Source of the DNA: Sphingopyxis sp. LK2115 | Lineage (GTDB): Bacteria > Pseudomonadota > Alphaproteobacteria > Sphingomonadales > Sphingomonadaceae | DNA length: 64,000 nt | Direction: 5' to 3' | NCBI RefSeq assembly: GCF_014595975.1 | Contig: NZ_JABWGQ010000060.1 | Location: 186,001-250,000, forward strand | Shown: in pieces, positions 23,800 to 33,669 of the stretch | Position numbering within the stretch: the first letter of the stretch is position 1 | How the letters are laid out: each line of letters opens with the position of its first letter | Program-made: the position numbers and the translations under genes | Notes under the pieces: model-generated | What the model was told of the DNA's origin: nothing | Seen by the model: the letters and a program-made list of their open reading frames with translations, nothing else | Databases searched by the model: none

Positions 23800-24666
23800 A
23801 TGGCGACGCTGATGTCCCGATCGGCCGTTCGGTTGCCGCGCGCGCTGCCATCATGGCTGCGCGCGCGCGGCCGTTCGCCGCGTGCGGTCTGGCCGCAGCT
23901 GCTGGTCGGTCTGCTCGGCGCGCTGCTCGTGTGGCAGGCGGTGCGGCTCTTGTGGGTGCTGCTGACGCCCGTATCGCCGCTCGGCGCGTGGCAGCCGCAG
24001 GCGGCGGTGATTGCGCCGCCCGCCGAACGACGCGCGTTGTTCGCCAGTCTCGATCCCTTTTTTCGCGGCGCGGCGCAGGGGCCGGCGGCGGCGACCGTCA
24101 CCTCGGCTGGCCTTACCCTCTTTGGCATCAATCTGAACGAAGCGACGGGTGGCGGTTCGGCGATCATCGCAGGCGAGGACGGCGTGCAGGCGAGCTATGC
24201 CGTCGGCGACGAAATCGCGCCGGGACTGAAGCTCGCGGGCGTCGCGTTTGACCATGTGCTGCTCGACCGCGGCGGCGCGCGCGAAAGCCTGTTCCTCGAC
24301 CAGAGCGGTGCGGCGCCGGTCGCCACCCCCGCGACACCGCTGCCCGCGCCGACGGCCGAGGTTGGCGCGGCGACGAGCGGCGAACTGACCGCCGCGGCGA
24401 TCAAGGCCGGGGTCGCTTTCGCGCCGCGAACCGAGAACGGCCGCGTCACGGGCATCGTCGTCCAGCCGCAGGGCGACGGCGCGACCTTCCGCGCTGCGGG
24501 GCTGCGGCCGGGCGACGTCATCCGGGCGGTGGGCGGCCGCCCGGTCGGATCGGCGAGCGATGCCGCCGCACTCGCCAACCAGCTTGTGCCGGGCGCGCGC
24601 ATCGCGCTCGAAGTCGAACGCGGCGCCAGCGTCGTCCCCGTCGCCATCTTCCTTTCGAAGCAATAG
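23800..24666 (+). CDS. gspC: Type II secretion protein C (PDZ type)
   Basis: Inner-membrane clamp protein linking the secretin to the assembly platform, 288 residues. It has a cytosolic N-terminus with basic residues, one membrane helix at about 33-53, a periplasmic homology region (about 65-165, LTLFGINLNEATG and YAVGDEIAPGLKL) and a C-terminal PDZ domain (about 195-288, GLRPGDVIRAVGGRPVGS). It is first in the gspC-O operon, 5 bases before gspD, and is preceded by the Pho-box promoter. The ATG lies 48 bases after the CTAG element. Confidence 0.9.
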   Translation: MATLMSRSAVRLPRALPSWLRARGRSPRAVWPQLLVGLLGALLVWQAVRLLWVLLTPVSPLGAWQPQAAVIAPPAERRALFASLDPFFRGAAQGPAAATVTSAGLTLFGINLNEATGGGSAIIAGEDGVQASYAVGDEIAPGLKLAGVAFDHVLLDRGGARESLFLDQSGAAPVATPATPLPAPTAEVGAATSGELTAAAIKAGVAFAPRTENGRVTGIVVQPQGDGATFRAAGLRPGDVIRAVGGRPVGSASDAAALANQLVPGARIALEVERGASVVPVAIFLSKQ

Positions 24667-24671
24667 GTATT

Positions 24672-26873
24672 ATGCGTCTCAAACTGTCCCTGATGCTCGC
24701 CGCCGCGCTCGTTTCCGCAAGCCCCGCGCCGGCGATCGCGCAATATACGCTGAACGTGCGCGACGCCGACATTCGCGCTTTCATCCAGGATGCGGCGCGG
24801 ATCACCGGGCGCACCTTCGTCATCGACGGGCGCGTCAACGGCAAGGTGTCGGTCGTCACCGACCGGCCGCTGTCACGCAGCGAATATTTCGAGATATTCC
24901 TTGCGACCCTGCGCTCGAACGGTCTTGTCGCGGTGCCGGGACCGAACGGCGCCTACCGCGTGCAGCCAATCGACGGCGCCGCAGCGCAGCCGGGCCGCAT
25001 CGGCAGCGGCGGCGCGGCGCAGAACCAGTTCGTCACCGAAATCATCCGCCTGCGCCATATCGACGCGGTCGCCGCGGTCGAAACGCTGCGCCCGCTGGTC
25101 AGCGCGCAGGGATCGCTTACCGCCAACCGCAACGCCAACAGCCTGGTGGTCGCCGACTTCGCCGACAATATCCGCCGCATCCGCGCGCTCGCCGCAAGCA
25201 TCGACCGCGACAGTTCGACCAGCCAGATCGTCACGCTCAAAAATGCCGGCGCGCGTGAGATCGCGGCGGCGCTTCAGGCGCTGGTCCCCGCGGCGGGCGA
25301 GGGCGCGCGCGCGCCCGTCGCGATCGTGCCGATCGACAGCAGCAATGCGATTGCACTGCGCGGCGACCAGGCGCTTGTGACGCGCTTCGTCGCAATGGCG
25401 AAAGAGCTTGACGCCAAGGCGGCGGGCGGCACCGAGCTGCGTGTATACTGGCTGGAACATGCCAATGCCGAAACGCTGCTGCCGACGTTGCAACAGCTTA
25501 TCGGCGGCGGCAGCGATCCGGCGCAAAAGGCGGGATTGCCGCCTGCATCATCATCATCGTCTTCCGATGGCGGCAACAATGCCGCGCCGACCGCCGCGCC
25601 GTCCGCGCCCGCCTCGACCGGCGCCGGGGGCAGCGGCAGCATATCGACGCGCGGCCCGGCGATCGTCACGCGCTATGAAGGCGCCAACGCGATCATCGTC
25701 GCGGCAAACAGCGAAGTGCAGCGGATGCTCGGCGAACTGATCCGCCAGCTCGATGCGCGGCGCCAGCAGGTTCTGGTCGAGGCGATCGTCGTCGAAATCG
25801 GCGACGATGCGGCAAAGCGGCTCGGCGTCCAGTTCCTGCTCGGCGGCAAGAATATCCCCTTCGTCGCGACCAGCTACAGCAACGCCTCGCCCAATATCCT
25901 GACCCTGGGTGGCGCCTATGCCTCGACACAAATCACCGAGGAAACGACGACCACCGACGGCACCACCGTCGTCACCCAGACGACGAGCGCGCTCGGCGAC
26001 GCCTTGCAGGAAGCGGCGGCGGCGCAGCTGCTTTCGGCGACCGGCGGCTTTGCCGGTTTTGCGGGCGACATCGGCAAAAACACGATCTTCGGCGCGATCA
26101 TCAATGCGGTGAAATCGGATACGACGTCGAACCTGCTCGCCACGCCGCATATCGTGACGCTGGACAATCAGCCCGCCAAGTTCCTTGTCGGACAGGATGT
26201 GCCGATCACCACCGGCGAAAAGCTGGGCGACAATTTCGAAAACGCCTTTCGCACCGTTCAGCGCGAAGAGGTCGGCATCAAGCTGGAAGTGACGCCGCAG
26301 GTCAATGGCGCGGGCGAAGTGAAGATGTTCCTGCGCCAGGAAGTGTCGAGCGTCGCGGGTCCGGTGTCCTCGCGCAACAGCGACCTCATCCTCAACAAGC
26401 GGTCGTTCGAAACGGTGCTGACGGTCGACGACGGCGAAATCCTTGCGATCGGCGGACTGCTCAACGATGATGAGCGTCGGACGATCGAACGCATCCCGCT
26501 TTTGAGCGATATTCCGCTGCTCGGCGAACTATTCAAATCGCGCAGCCGCACGCGGTCGAAAACCAATCTGATGGTCTTCATCCGCCCGACGATCCTGAAA
26601 AGCCGTGCGGACAATGCCGCGCTGACCGCGCGCCGCTATGGCTATATCCGCAATTTCCAGCTCGAACGAAACCCCGACGTCGAACCTGCGATCGATACGC
26701 TGGTGCGCGATTATATGGGGACGACGCCGCCGTCGCCGCCGACCCCGGACGACGTCACCGTCGGCCCGGTCGATCTGCCCGCGCTGCGCGGCGCGGACGG
26801 CGCGGTGATCCAGACCGACGTGCCGCCATCGGTTTCCGAAGCCCCCGTCCCTCCCGCCGGAGACGTTCCGTGA
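24672..26873 (+). CDS. gspD: Type II secretion secretin D
   Basis: Forms the outer-membrane channel. 733 residues with a signal peptide (ends AIA-Q at 24), an N0 domain (YTLNVRDADIRAFIQDAARI), N1-N3 repeats, and an N3 interruption of Ser/Gly/Ala-rich low complexity (about 290-330). The secretin core runs from about 360 (VEAIVVEIGDDAAKRLGVQ) to 650, including VPITTGEKLGDN and the closing FIRPTIL. A Pro-rich tail follows, without an obvious S-domain for a pilotin. Its stop overlaps the gspE GTG as GTGA. Confidence 0.95.
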   Translation: MRLKLSLMLAAALVSASPAPAIAQYTLNVRDADIRAFIQDAARITGRTFVIDGRVNGKVSVVTDRPLSRSEYFEIFLATLRSNGLVAVPGPNGAYRVQPIDGAAAQPGRIGSGGAAQNQFVTEIIRLRHIDAVAAVETLRPLVSAQGSLTANRNANSLVVADFADNIRRIRALAASIDRDSSTSQIVTLKNAGAREIAAALQALVPAAGEGARAPVAIVPIDSSNAIALRGDQALVTRFVAMAKELDAKAAGGTELRVYWLEHANAETLLPTLQQLIGGGSDPAQKAGLPPASSSSSSDGGNNAAPTAAPSAPASTGAGGSGSISTRGPAIVTRYEGANAIIVAANSEVQRMLGELIRQLDARRQQVLVEAIVVEIGDDAAKRLGVQFLLGGKNIPFVATSYSNASPNILTLGGAYASTQITEETTTTDGTTVVTQTTSALGDALQEAAAAQLLSATGGFAGFAGDIGKNTIFGAIINAVKSDTTSNLLATPHIVTLDNQPAKFLVGQDVPITTGEKLGDNFENAFRTVQREEVGIKLEVTPQVNGAGEVKMFLRQEVSSVAGPVSSRNSDLILNKRSFETVLTVDDGEILAIGGLLNDDERRTIERIPLLSDIPLLGELFKSRSRTRSKTNLMVFIRPTILKSRADNAALTARRYGYIRNFQLERNPDVEPAIDTLVRDYMGTTPPSPPTPDDVTVGPVDLPALRGADGAVIQTDVPPSVSEAPVPPAGDVP

Positions 26874-28363
26874 GCGACAGCGAACCGGCCGCGCCCGCGA
26901 CGGCGCCGGTCGACATCCCCTATGGCTTTGCGCGCGCACACGGCGTCGTCATCGCGCCGGGCGACGATGGCGTCTGGCTGGCGACCTTGCGCGAAGGCAG
27001 CGATCCGGCGGTGCTGATCGAGGTCAAGCGTTACCTTGCGCAACCGCTGCGCGTCGCGACTGCCGATGCCGCCGATTTCGACCGGCTGCTTTCGGACCAT
27101 TATGCGGTCGACAGTTCGGCGGCGGCGATGGCGGGGTCGGTCGGCGGCGACGGGCTCGACCTCGGCATCCCCAGCGCCGAGGACCTGCTCGACAGCGCCG
27201 ACGACGCCCCCGCGATCCGCCTGATCAACGCCATCATCGCCGAAGCGGTGCGGCAGGGGGTCAGCGACATCCATATCGAACCCTATGAAAGCGGGCTGGT
27301 CGTGCGGATGCGCGCCGACGGCGTGCTGCGCGAGCATCTGCGGATGCCGCCGCATGTCGCGCCGGTCGTCGTCAGCCGCATCAAGGTGATGGCACGGCTC
27401 GACATCGCCGAGCGCCGCGTGCCCCAGGATGGGCGTATCGCGCTGACGCTGGCGGGCAAAGCGATCGACGTGCGTGTTTCGACGCTGCCGAGCCGCGCGG
27501 GCGAGCGCGTCGTGATGCGCATCCTCGACAAGGAGGCCGCCGGGATCGACTTCGACATACTCGGCCTGTCGGGCGAGGCGGACCGGATCTTGCGCGAGGC
27601 GCTGGCCGAACCCAATGGCATCATCCTTGTCACCGGGCCGACCGGATCGGGCAAGACGACGACGCTCTATGCGGCATTGAAGCAGTTGAACGATGGCCAG
27701 CGCAACATCCTGACCGTCGAAGACCCGGTCGAATATGCCGTCGACGGCGTCGGGCAAACGCAGGTGAATGCCAAGGTCGGGCTCGATTTCGCCGCCGGAC
27801 TGCGCGCGATCCTGCGCCAGGATCCCGATGTGGTGATGGTCGGCGAAATCCGCGACCGCGAGACCGCCGACATTGCGGTGCAGGCCTCGCTCACCGGCCA
27901 CCTTGTCCTCTCGACCGTCCACACCAACGATGCGGTGGGGGCGATCACGCGCCTGAAAGATTTGAAGGTCGAACCCTTCCTGCTCGCCTCGACCCTGCGC
28001 GCGGTGATCGCGCAGCGGCTGGTCCGCAAGCTGTGCGACCAGTGCCGCGAGCCGGTGCAGGCCGACAACAGCATCGCCGCGATGCTGGGGCTCGACATCG
28101 GTACCGTCATCTGGCGGCCGAAGGGGTGCGAGGCGTGCGGCGGCACCGGGTTCAAGGGCCGCATCGGCGTGTTCGAGGCGATCAAGGTCGACGAGACGGT
28201 GCGCCGCTATATCTATGCCGGCGGCGATGAAGCGATGATCGCAAAGCACGCCTTTCTGAAATCGCCGACGCTGGCGTCCGCGGCGCGGGCGATGGTCGCG
28301 AAGGGGCTGACGACCGCCGAGGAAGCGATCCGCGTCGCGCGGCGCGAGGATGTCGATGCCTGA
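26870..28363 (+). CDS. gspE: Type II secretion ATPase E
   Basis: Cytosolic hexameric ATPase that powers pseudopilus growth, 497 residues. The Walker A motif GPTGSGKTTT lies near 258-267, an Asp box follows (EDPVEY), and the Walker B-like region is DPDVVMVGEIRD near 320. A zinc-binding tetracysteine is formed by Cys389, Cys392, Cys420 and Cys423, as in the family. It starts with GTG overlapping the gspD stop. Confidence 0.95.
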   Translation: MSDSEPAAPATAPVDIPYGFARAHGVVIAPGDDGVWLATLREGSDPAVLIEVKRYLAQPLRVATADAADFDRLLSDHYAVDSSAAAMAGSVGGDGLDLGIPSAEDLLDSADDAPAIRLINAIIAEAVRQGVSDIHIEPYESGLVVRMRADGVLREHLRMPPHVAPVVVSRIKVMARLDIAERRVPQDGRIALTLAGKAIDVRVSTLPSRAGERVVMRILDKEAAGIDFDILGLSGEADRILREALAEPNGIILVTGPTGSGKTTTLYAALKQLNDGQRNILTVEDPVEYAVDGVGQTQVNAKVGLDFAAGLRAILRQDPDVVMVGEIRDRETADIAVQASLTGHLVLSTVHTNDAVGAITRLKDLKVEPFLLASTLRAVIAQRLVRKLCDQCREPVQADNSIAAMLGLDIGTVIWRPKGCEACGGTGFKGRIGVFEAIKVDETVRRYIYAGGDEAMIAKHAFLKSPTLASAARAMVAKGLTTAEEAIRVARREDVDA

Positions 28364-29573
28364 TTATCGCTATGTGGCGATCGATCCCGCAGGCCGCGAA
28401 CGCAAGGGGCGGCTGACCGCCGCGAACGACGATGCCGCGCGCGCCAGCCTGATCGCGCGCAGGTTCCACATTGTTGCGGTCGAGATGGCGGGAACGAAGG
28501 CGACGTCGGGCCGCTCGCTTTTCGCCTTTCGCAAGGACCGTCTCGGCCGCAAGGAGCTGGCGCTGTTCACGCGGCAACTCGCGACGCTCGCCGAAGTCGC
28601 GCCGCTCGAAGAGGCGCTGCGCACCTTGACGCGCCAGAGCGAGGCCGAAAGCGCGCGCGCGGTGATCGGCGATGTCCACGCCGGGCTGCTCGAAGGGCGC
28701 CGCCTTGCCGATGCAATGGCGCGCCAGCCGACGAGTTTCCCGCCGCTCTATCGCGCGATGGTCGCGGCGGGTGAAACGACGGGCAGCCTGACGGTGATCC
28801 TCGCACGGCTTGCCGACCTGCTCGAACGTCAGGCCGAGGTGCGCGGCAAGCTCATCGCCGCGCTCGCTTACCCGATCGTGCTCGCGGTGGTCGCGATCGG
28901 CGTTGTCGCGGCGCTGATGATCTTCGTCGTCCCGCGCGTCGTCGAACAATTCACCGACACCGGCCAGCAATTGCCCTTTCTGACGCGCGCGGTGATCGGC
29001 GTATCCAGCTTTGCCGCGAACTGGTGGTGGCTGATCGCGCTGCTGATGGTTGCCGCGGCGTTCGGCTGGGTCGCGGCGATGCGGCGGCCGACGTTCAAGG
29101 CGCGCGTCGATGCGCGGCTCTTGCGCCTGCCGCTGCTCGGCCGCCTGCTCCGCGATCTTTACGCCGCGCGCTTTGCGCGCACGCTCGCGACGATGGTGTC
29201 GAGCCGCCTGCCGCTGGTCGAAGGGCTGCGGCTGACCTTGCCGACGATCCGCAACGCCGCGCTGGCGGGTGCGACCGCGACGATCGTCGATCAGGTGCGC
29301 GCGGGCGGCAGCCTGTCGGCGGCTCTCCGCGATGCCGGGGTCTTTCCGCCGCTGCTTGTCTATATGACCGCAAGCGGCGAGAGCGCCGGGCGGCTCGAGG
29401 TGATGCTCGAACGCGCGGCCGATTATCTGGAACGTGAGTTCGACCGGTTCACCGCCGCGTCGATGGCGCTTCTCGAACCTGTCATAATTGTCGTTATGGG
29501 GTCATGCGTGGCTCTCATCATCCTCGCCATTCTGCTGCCGATCCTTCAGTTGCAGAATCTAGCCGGACTGTAA
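28350..29573 (+). CDS. gspF: Type II secretion platform protein F
   Basis: Polytopic inner-membrane protein, 407 residues. Two cytosolic T2SSF domains (about 72-195 and 275-397) are each followed by membrane helices, giving three transmembrane segments (about 170-192, 220-243, 372-396). It starts 14 bases inside gspE; ATG 28356 with GAGGAT upstream is an alternative start two codons in. It binds GspE and GspL and takes part in pseudopilin assembly. Confidence 0.95.
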   Translation: MSMPDYRYVAIDPAGRERKGRLTAANDDAARASLIARRFHIVAVEMAGTKATSGRSLFAFRKDRLGRKELALFTRQLATLAEVAPLEEALRTLTRQSEAESARAVIGDVHAGLLEGRRLADAMARQPTSFPPLYRAMVAAGETTGSLTVILARLADLLERQAEVRGKLIAALAYPIVLAVVAIGVVAALMIFVVPRVVEQFTDTGQQLPFLTRAVIGVSSFAANWWWLIALLMVAAAFGWVAAMRRPTFKARVDARLLRLPLLGRLLRDLYAARFARTLATMVSSRLPLVEGLRLTLPTIRNAALAGATATIVDQVRAGGSLSAALRDAGVFPPLLVYMTASGESAGRLEVMLERAADYLEREFDRFTAASMALLEPVIIVVMGSCVALIILAILLPILQLQNLAGL

Positions 29574-29576
29574 TAA

Positions 29577-30083
29577 ATGTCGCTGATGCAGCTTTTCCTT
29601 CGCCTGATGCTCGACACCTCCTTTTCGGGAGCGCGTCGCCCGCGGGTTATCGGTCGCCGAAAAAAGGGCGAGCGCGGGTTCACGCTGACCGAGTTGATGG
29701 TCGTCATCTTCATCATCGGCCTGCTTGCGACGGTGGTGATGATCAACGTCCTGCCCAGCCAGGACCGCGCGATGGTGACGAAGGCCAAGGCCGACATCGC
29801 GACGCTCGAAAACGCGCTCGAACAATATCGGCTCGACAATCTGGCCTATCCGCCCTCGACCGACGGGCTGAACGCACTGGTCACCGCCCCGCCGTCGCTG
29901 GCGCAGCCCGAACGCTATCGCCGCGGCGGCTATATCAAGAAACTGCCCGAAGATCCGTGGGGCCGCCCCTATAATTATCAGGCGCCCGGTCCGAACGGCA
30001 AGGCGTTCGACATCTGGTCGCTCGGCGCCGACGGTGCGCCCGGCGGGACCGACGAAAATGCGGACATTCGCAGCGACGGCTGA
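29577..30083 (+). CDS. gspG: Major pseudopilin G
   Basis: Main subunit of the type II pseudopilus, 168 residues. The prepilin site is K-G-E-R-G followed by F-T-L-T-E-L, with the essential Glu at position +5 (residue 39), and a hydrophobic helix follows. The C-terminal Asp-rich region (SLGADGAPGGTDENADI) is the usual calcium site. The leader is 34 residues long, much longer than the common 6-10, and no good ribosome site precedes the ATG; a later start cannot be excluded (in-frame ATG at 29607). Confidence 0.9.
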   Translation: MSLMQLFLRLMLDTSFSGARRPRVIGRRKKGERGFTLTELMVVIFIIGLLATVVMINVLPSQDRAMVTKAKADIATLENALEQYRLDNLAYPPSTDGLNALVTAPPSLAQPERYRRGGYIKKLPEDPWGRPYNYQAPGPNGKAFDIWSLGADGAPGGTDENADIRSDG

Positions 30084-30546
30084 AGCCCGCGCCCGCGCGC
30101 GCCCCGACGCCAACGGATTCACGCTGGTTGAACTGATGGTGGTGCTCGCGATCCTTGCGCTCGCGGCGACCGCGGTGGTGCTGACGATTCCCGGCGAGGA
30201 GCGCAGCGTGCGCAGCGAGGCCGACCGGCTCGCCGCGCGCCTCGCCGCCGCGCGCGACGTCGCGGTGATCGAGGGGCGCAGCGTCGCGGTCCGCTTTGCG
30301 CCGTCGGGTTACGGCTTTGAACGCCGGATCGCGGGCGAATGGCAGCCCCTGCCCGGCCGCCCCTTTGAACAGCGGAGCTGGCCCGCCGAGGTGTCCTTTT
30401 CGGCCGAAGGCGGGCAGGCGGTCGCGCGCATCCTGTTCGACCGCGTGGGGGCCAGCCCGACGCCGCAGGCGGTGATTCTGTCGGGCGGCGATGCGCGCGA
30501 GATCGTCCGCGTGTCGGCGATGGGGGAGGTCAGCCGTGAGCGCTGA
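30058..30546 (+). CDS. gspH: Minor pseudopilin H
   Basis: 162 residues with leader ending A-N-G before F-T-L-V-E-L-M (Glu25 at +5) and a following hydrophobic helix. It overlaps the end of gspG by 26 bases; ATG 30058 is used, since the in-frame GTG at 30034 lies further inside gspG. The globular part fits the GspH/FimT group. It is part of the minor-pseudopilin tip complex with I, J and K. Confidence 0.85.
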   Translation: MRTFAATAEARARARPDANGFTLVELMVVLAILALAATAVVLTIPGEERSVRSEADRLAARLAAARDVAVIEGRSVAVRFAPSGYGFERRIAGEWQPLPGRPFEQRSWPAEVSFSAEGGQAVARILFDRVGASPTPQAVILSGGDAREIVRVSAMGEVSRER

Positions 30547-30913
30547 CGTGCCGCATCGGGGCGAAGGCGGCTTTACCCTGCTCGAAATGCTGGTGGCGCT
30601 CAGCATCATCAGCATCGCCGCGCTGACGCTGGTGCGGCTCGACGCTTATGCGGTGCGCACCGCGGGCGACCTTGATGTCAGCACCGTCGCGGGCATCGTC
30701 GCACAGAATCGCGCGGTCGAGCTGTGGACCGACCCCGCGCCGCCGACGATCGGCAACAGCGCGATTGGCGTCGCCAACGCCGGGCGCAACTGGCGCATCG
30801 ACCAGCGTGTGACGAAAACCGCCGACGCCGCGCTGCTGCGGATCGACCTGCTCGTCCGTCCCGAAGGGGGCGGCGGGCAGGCGGCGCTGACGATCATCCG
30901 GCCGGCGCGATGA
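30536..30913 (+). CDS. gspI: Minor pseudopilin I
   Basis: 125 residues from a GTG at 30536 preceded by GGGGGAGG. It overlaps the gspH stop by 11 bases. The cleavage site is G-E-G-G then F-T-L-L-E-M with Glu17 at +5. The short C-terminal domain is of GspI type. Frames beginning further upstream (30491) sit inside gspH and lack a ribosome site. Confidence 0.85.
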   Translation: MSADVPHRGEGGFTLLEMLVALSIISIAALTLVRLDAYAVRTAGDLDVSTVAGIVAQNRAVELWTDPAPPTIGNSAIGVANAGRNWRIDQRVTKTADAALLRIDLLVRPEGGGGQAALTIIRPAR

Positions 30914-31521
30914 ACGATCAGCGCGGATTCACCCTGGTCGAGATGCTCGTGGCGTTGTCGCTGTTCGCGGCGATCGCGGCGATGGGCGTCGGCTTGCTTC
31001 GCAGCAGCATCGACACGCAGGATGCGGTGCAGGAGCGGCTGAAGGGCATGAGCGGGATGAACCGTGCGCGCGCGGTGATGGCGAATGATCTGGCGCAGGC
31101 GGTCCAGCGCCCGACGCGCGGGCCGGCGGGCGAGGCGGTGCCGGCGTTCGTCGGGACTGCCACCGGCTTTGCCTTTGTCCACGCGGGCGCGGCGGCATTG
31201 GACGGCAGCCGGCGGCCCGCGGTCGAACGTGTCGGCTATGCGCTTGTCGGCAGCGAATGGCGGCGCGCGACGCAGCCAATGCTCGACGGAACGGCGCTGG
31301 GCGATGGCGACCGGCTGCTGGACGCGGTCGCCGCGGCGCGGGTGCGCTATCGCGACGAGGCGGGGAACTGGGGCGAGAGCTGGACGTCGGAGCCGGGCGA
31401 CCGCCTGCCGCGCGCGGTCGAGCTGCGCATCAGCCGCGCGGGCCGCGCGCCGCTGACGATGCTGTTTCTCACCGCGCCGACCTTGCTGCCGCCGCCAGCA
31501 ATCGCGGGGGCGGCGCCATGA
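30910..31521 (+). CDS. gspJ: Minor pseudopilin J
   Basis: 203 residues. The ATG overlaps the gspI stop (ATGA). The leader is very short, M-N-D-Q-R-G, followed by F-T-L-V-E-M with Glu11 at +5. The globular domain carries ERVGYAL and RDEAGNWGESW stretches usual in GspJ. Confidence 0.9.
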   Translation: MNDQRGFTLVEMLVALSLFAAIAAMGVGLLRSSIDTQDAVQERLKGMSGMNRARAVMANDLAQAVQRPTRGPAGEAVPAFVGTATGFAFVHAGAAALDGSRRPAVERVGYALVGSEWRRATQPMLDGTALGDGDRLLDAVAAARVRYRDEAGNWGESWTSEPGDRLPRAVELRISRAGRAPLTMLFLTAPTLLPPPAIAGAAP

Positions 31522-32522
31522 AGCCTTCGCCGGGCGAACGCGGCGCGGCCTTGCTCAGCGTCCTGCTGCTCGTTGCCGTGATGGCGGTGATCGCGGCGAC
31601 CGCGCTCGACCGGCTGACGCTGGCAACGCGGATCGCGGGCAGCGCGGCGACGGTCGATCAGGGACGTGCCTACAGCTTCGCCGCCGAACAGATTGCGCTT
31701 CGCCGCGTCGCCGATCTGGTCGGGCGCGATCCGGCGAAACTGACGCTGGCGGGCGATTGGCTGGGGCGCGATTTCGTGCTGCCCTTGCCCGGCGGCGAAG
31801 GCCGCGCGCGGCTGACCGACGCGAATAATTGCTTCAACCTCAACAGCCTGGTCGCCGAAACGGTGCCGGGGCGCCTGACGCAGCGCATGGGGGCGCAGCA
31901 GCAATTCGCCGCGCTGATGACCCTGCTCGGCATCGAGGACGGCGAAGCGCAAGCGATCGCGGGTGCCGCCGCCGACTGGATCGACAGCGACAGCAACGAA
32001 GGACGGCTCGGCGCCGAGGATAATGTGTATCGGTCGCTGCCCGGCGCCTATCTGCCCGCGAACCGCAAGATGGCGCATGTCAGCGAGCTGCGCGCGGTGC
32101 GCGGGGTCAGCGCCAAAATCTATGCGCGGCTCTTGCCATGGGTTTGCGCGCTGCCGTCGACTGACCCGGTAAGGCTCAACGTCAACACGCTCGCCGCCGG
32201 GCAGGCGCCGCTCGTTGCGATGCTGTGGCCGGGGGAAATCGACGTGGCAACCGCGCGGGCGGCGCTAGCCGCGCGCCCCGCGGGCGGCTATGGCAGCAGC
32301 GTGCGATTCTGGGAGGCGCCGGCGTTCGATCGCCGCAAGCCGCCGACCGATGTCGCCGAGCAGGCGGCGGTGACCAGCCGCTGGCTGGTGCTGACGACCA
32401 ATGTGACGATGGGGGACGGGTTTTTGACGGCAGTTTCACTCATCGACGCCAATGGCGGCGCGCCGTCGGCCGGCATGGCCCCGCCCGTGATCGTGCGCCG
32501 CGACTGGGGCGAGAGCGACTGA
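31518..32522 (+). CDS. gspK: Minor pseudopilin K
   Basis: 334 residues. The ATG overlaps the gspJ stop (ATGA). Leader M-K-P-S-P-G-E-R-G precedes A-A-L-L-S. The +5 Glu is absent, as is normal for GspK, which caps the pseudopilus tip. The large inserted domain contains DANNCFNLNSLV, DWIDSDSN and VNTLAA segments of the T2SSK family. Confidence 0.9.
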   Translation: MKPSPGERGAALLSVLLLVAVMAVIAATALDRLTLATRIAGSAATVDQGRAYSFAAEQIALRRVADLVGRDPAKLTLAGDWLGRDFVLPLPGGEGRARLTDANNCFNLNSLVAETVPGRLTQRMGAQQQFAALMTLLGIEDGEAQAIAGAAADWIDSDSNEGRLGAEDNVYRSLPGAYLPANRKMAHVSELRAVRGVSAKIYARLLPWVCALPSTDPVRLNVNTLAAGQAPLVAMLWPGEIDVATARAALAARPAGGYGSSVRFWEAPAFDRRKPPTDVAEQAAVTSRWLVLTTNVTMGDGFLTAVSLIDANGGAPSAGMAPPVIVRRDWGESD

Positions 32523-32523
32523 C

Positions 32524-33669
32524 GTGACGCGCACCCTGCTGATCTGGCTGCCCCCCGTGGCGGCGCTTGCGAACGACGATGCCGCCCCCGCCGCGTGGCT
32601 GCGCGTCGACGACGGCCTTGTCGTCGACAGCGGGCAGGATGATGGCTGGGTCGCCGATTGGGAAAAGCGGGGCGACGACGGCCCCGACGACCGGCTGGTC
32701 GCGCTGGCGCCCGCCTGCGACGTCCCGCTGCGCTGGCACCATTATCCCGACGCGGCCCCGGCTCAGGCCGCTGCCGCAGCGCGGATCGACGCGCTGAAGG
32801 ACAGTCTGGGCGATGCGGCGGGGCTGCATGTCGTCGCCGGACAGCCCGCCGAGATGGGGCAAACGGTGCCCGTGGCGGTGACGACCCATGCGGCGATGAC
32901 GGGCTGGACCGGCTGGCTGGCCGCGCGCGGGTTGAGCGCGGCGGCGATCATTCCGGCTGCGGCCGCGGTGCCGCCCCCCGAAGCCGACAGCCTGTGGGCG
33001 GCCGAACTGGGCGGTGAGCGGATCATCCGGTCGGCCGACCGCGCCTGGGCGTCGGACCCCGAACTCGATCCGCTGATCGCGGGCAATCACGATGTCGCGC
33101 CGCTCGATGCCGAAACGATGCGCGACGCGCTGCTGCTCACGCTCGCGGCGCCGCCGCTCGACCTGTTGAGCGGCGCGTGGAAGCCGAAGCGCCGCTGGGC
33201 AGTCGATCCGGCGATGTTGCGGCGCGCGAAACAGCTGGCGATCGCGCTGGTCGTGGTGAGCGCTGCGGTGCCGCTTGTTTACGCGCTGCGCCTGTCGGCC
33301 GACACGAGCCGCGCCGACGAGGCGGTGGTCGCCATGGCGAAAAAAGCGGGGGTGACCGCGTCCGATGCCAGCGCGGCGGAAACCGAAATCGACCGTCGGC
33401 TTGCCGCGGCGGGGGGCGGGCCGCTCGCCTTTTCGGTGCCCGCTTCGGCGCTGTACGACGCGATGCGCGATGCGCCGGGCGTGTCGCTGAAAACCCTGTC
33501 GCACCGCACCGACGGCACGCTGACGACGACGCTCGCGGCGCCGCGCGTCGATGACATCAACCAGGTGCTGCTGGCGCTGCAGGCGCGCGGCTATCGCATC
33601 ACCGCACAGCCGATGGCGGGCACCGACGGGCAGCAGATGGCCAATATCACGATCCGGGCGGTGCCATGA
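32524..33669 (+). CDS. gspL: Type II secretion protein L
   Basis: 381 residues, GTG start 1 base after the gspK stop. A cytosolic actin-like domain (residues 1 to about 235) binds GspE; a single membrane helix follows near 238-258 (IALVVVSAAVPLVYALRL), then a small periplasmic ferredoxin-like domain. It overlaps gspM by 4 bases. Confidence 0.9.
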   Translation: MTRTLLIWLPPVAALANDDAAPAAWLRVDDGLVVDSGQDDGWVADWEKRGDDGPDDRLVALAPACDVPLRWHHYPDAAPAQAAAAARIDALKDSLGDAAGLHVVAGQPAEMGQTVPVAVTTHAAMTGWTGWLAARGLSAAAIIPAAAAVPPPEADSLWAAELGGERIIRSADRAWASDPELDPLIAGNHDVAPLDAETMRDALLLTLAAPPLDLLSGAWKPKRRWAVDPAMLRRAKQLAIALVVVSAAVPLVYALRLSADTSRADEAVVAMAKKAGVTASDASAAETEIDRRLAAAGGGPLAFSVPASALYDAMRDAPGVSLKTLSHRTDGTLTTTLAAPRVDDINQVLLALQARGYRITAQPMAGTDGQQMANITIRAVP

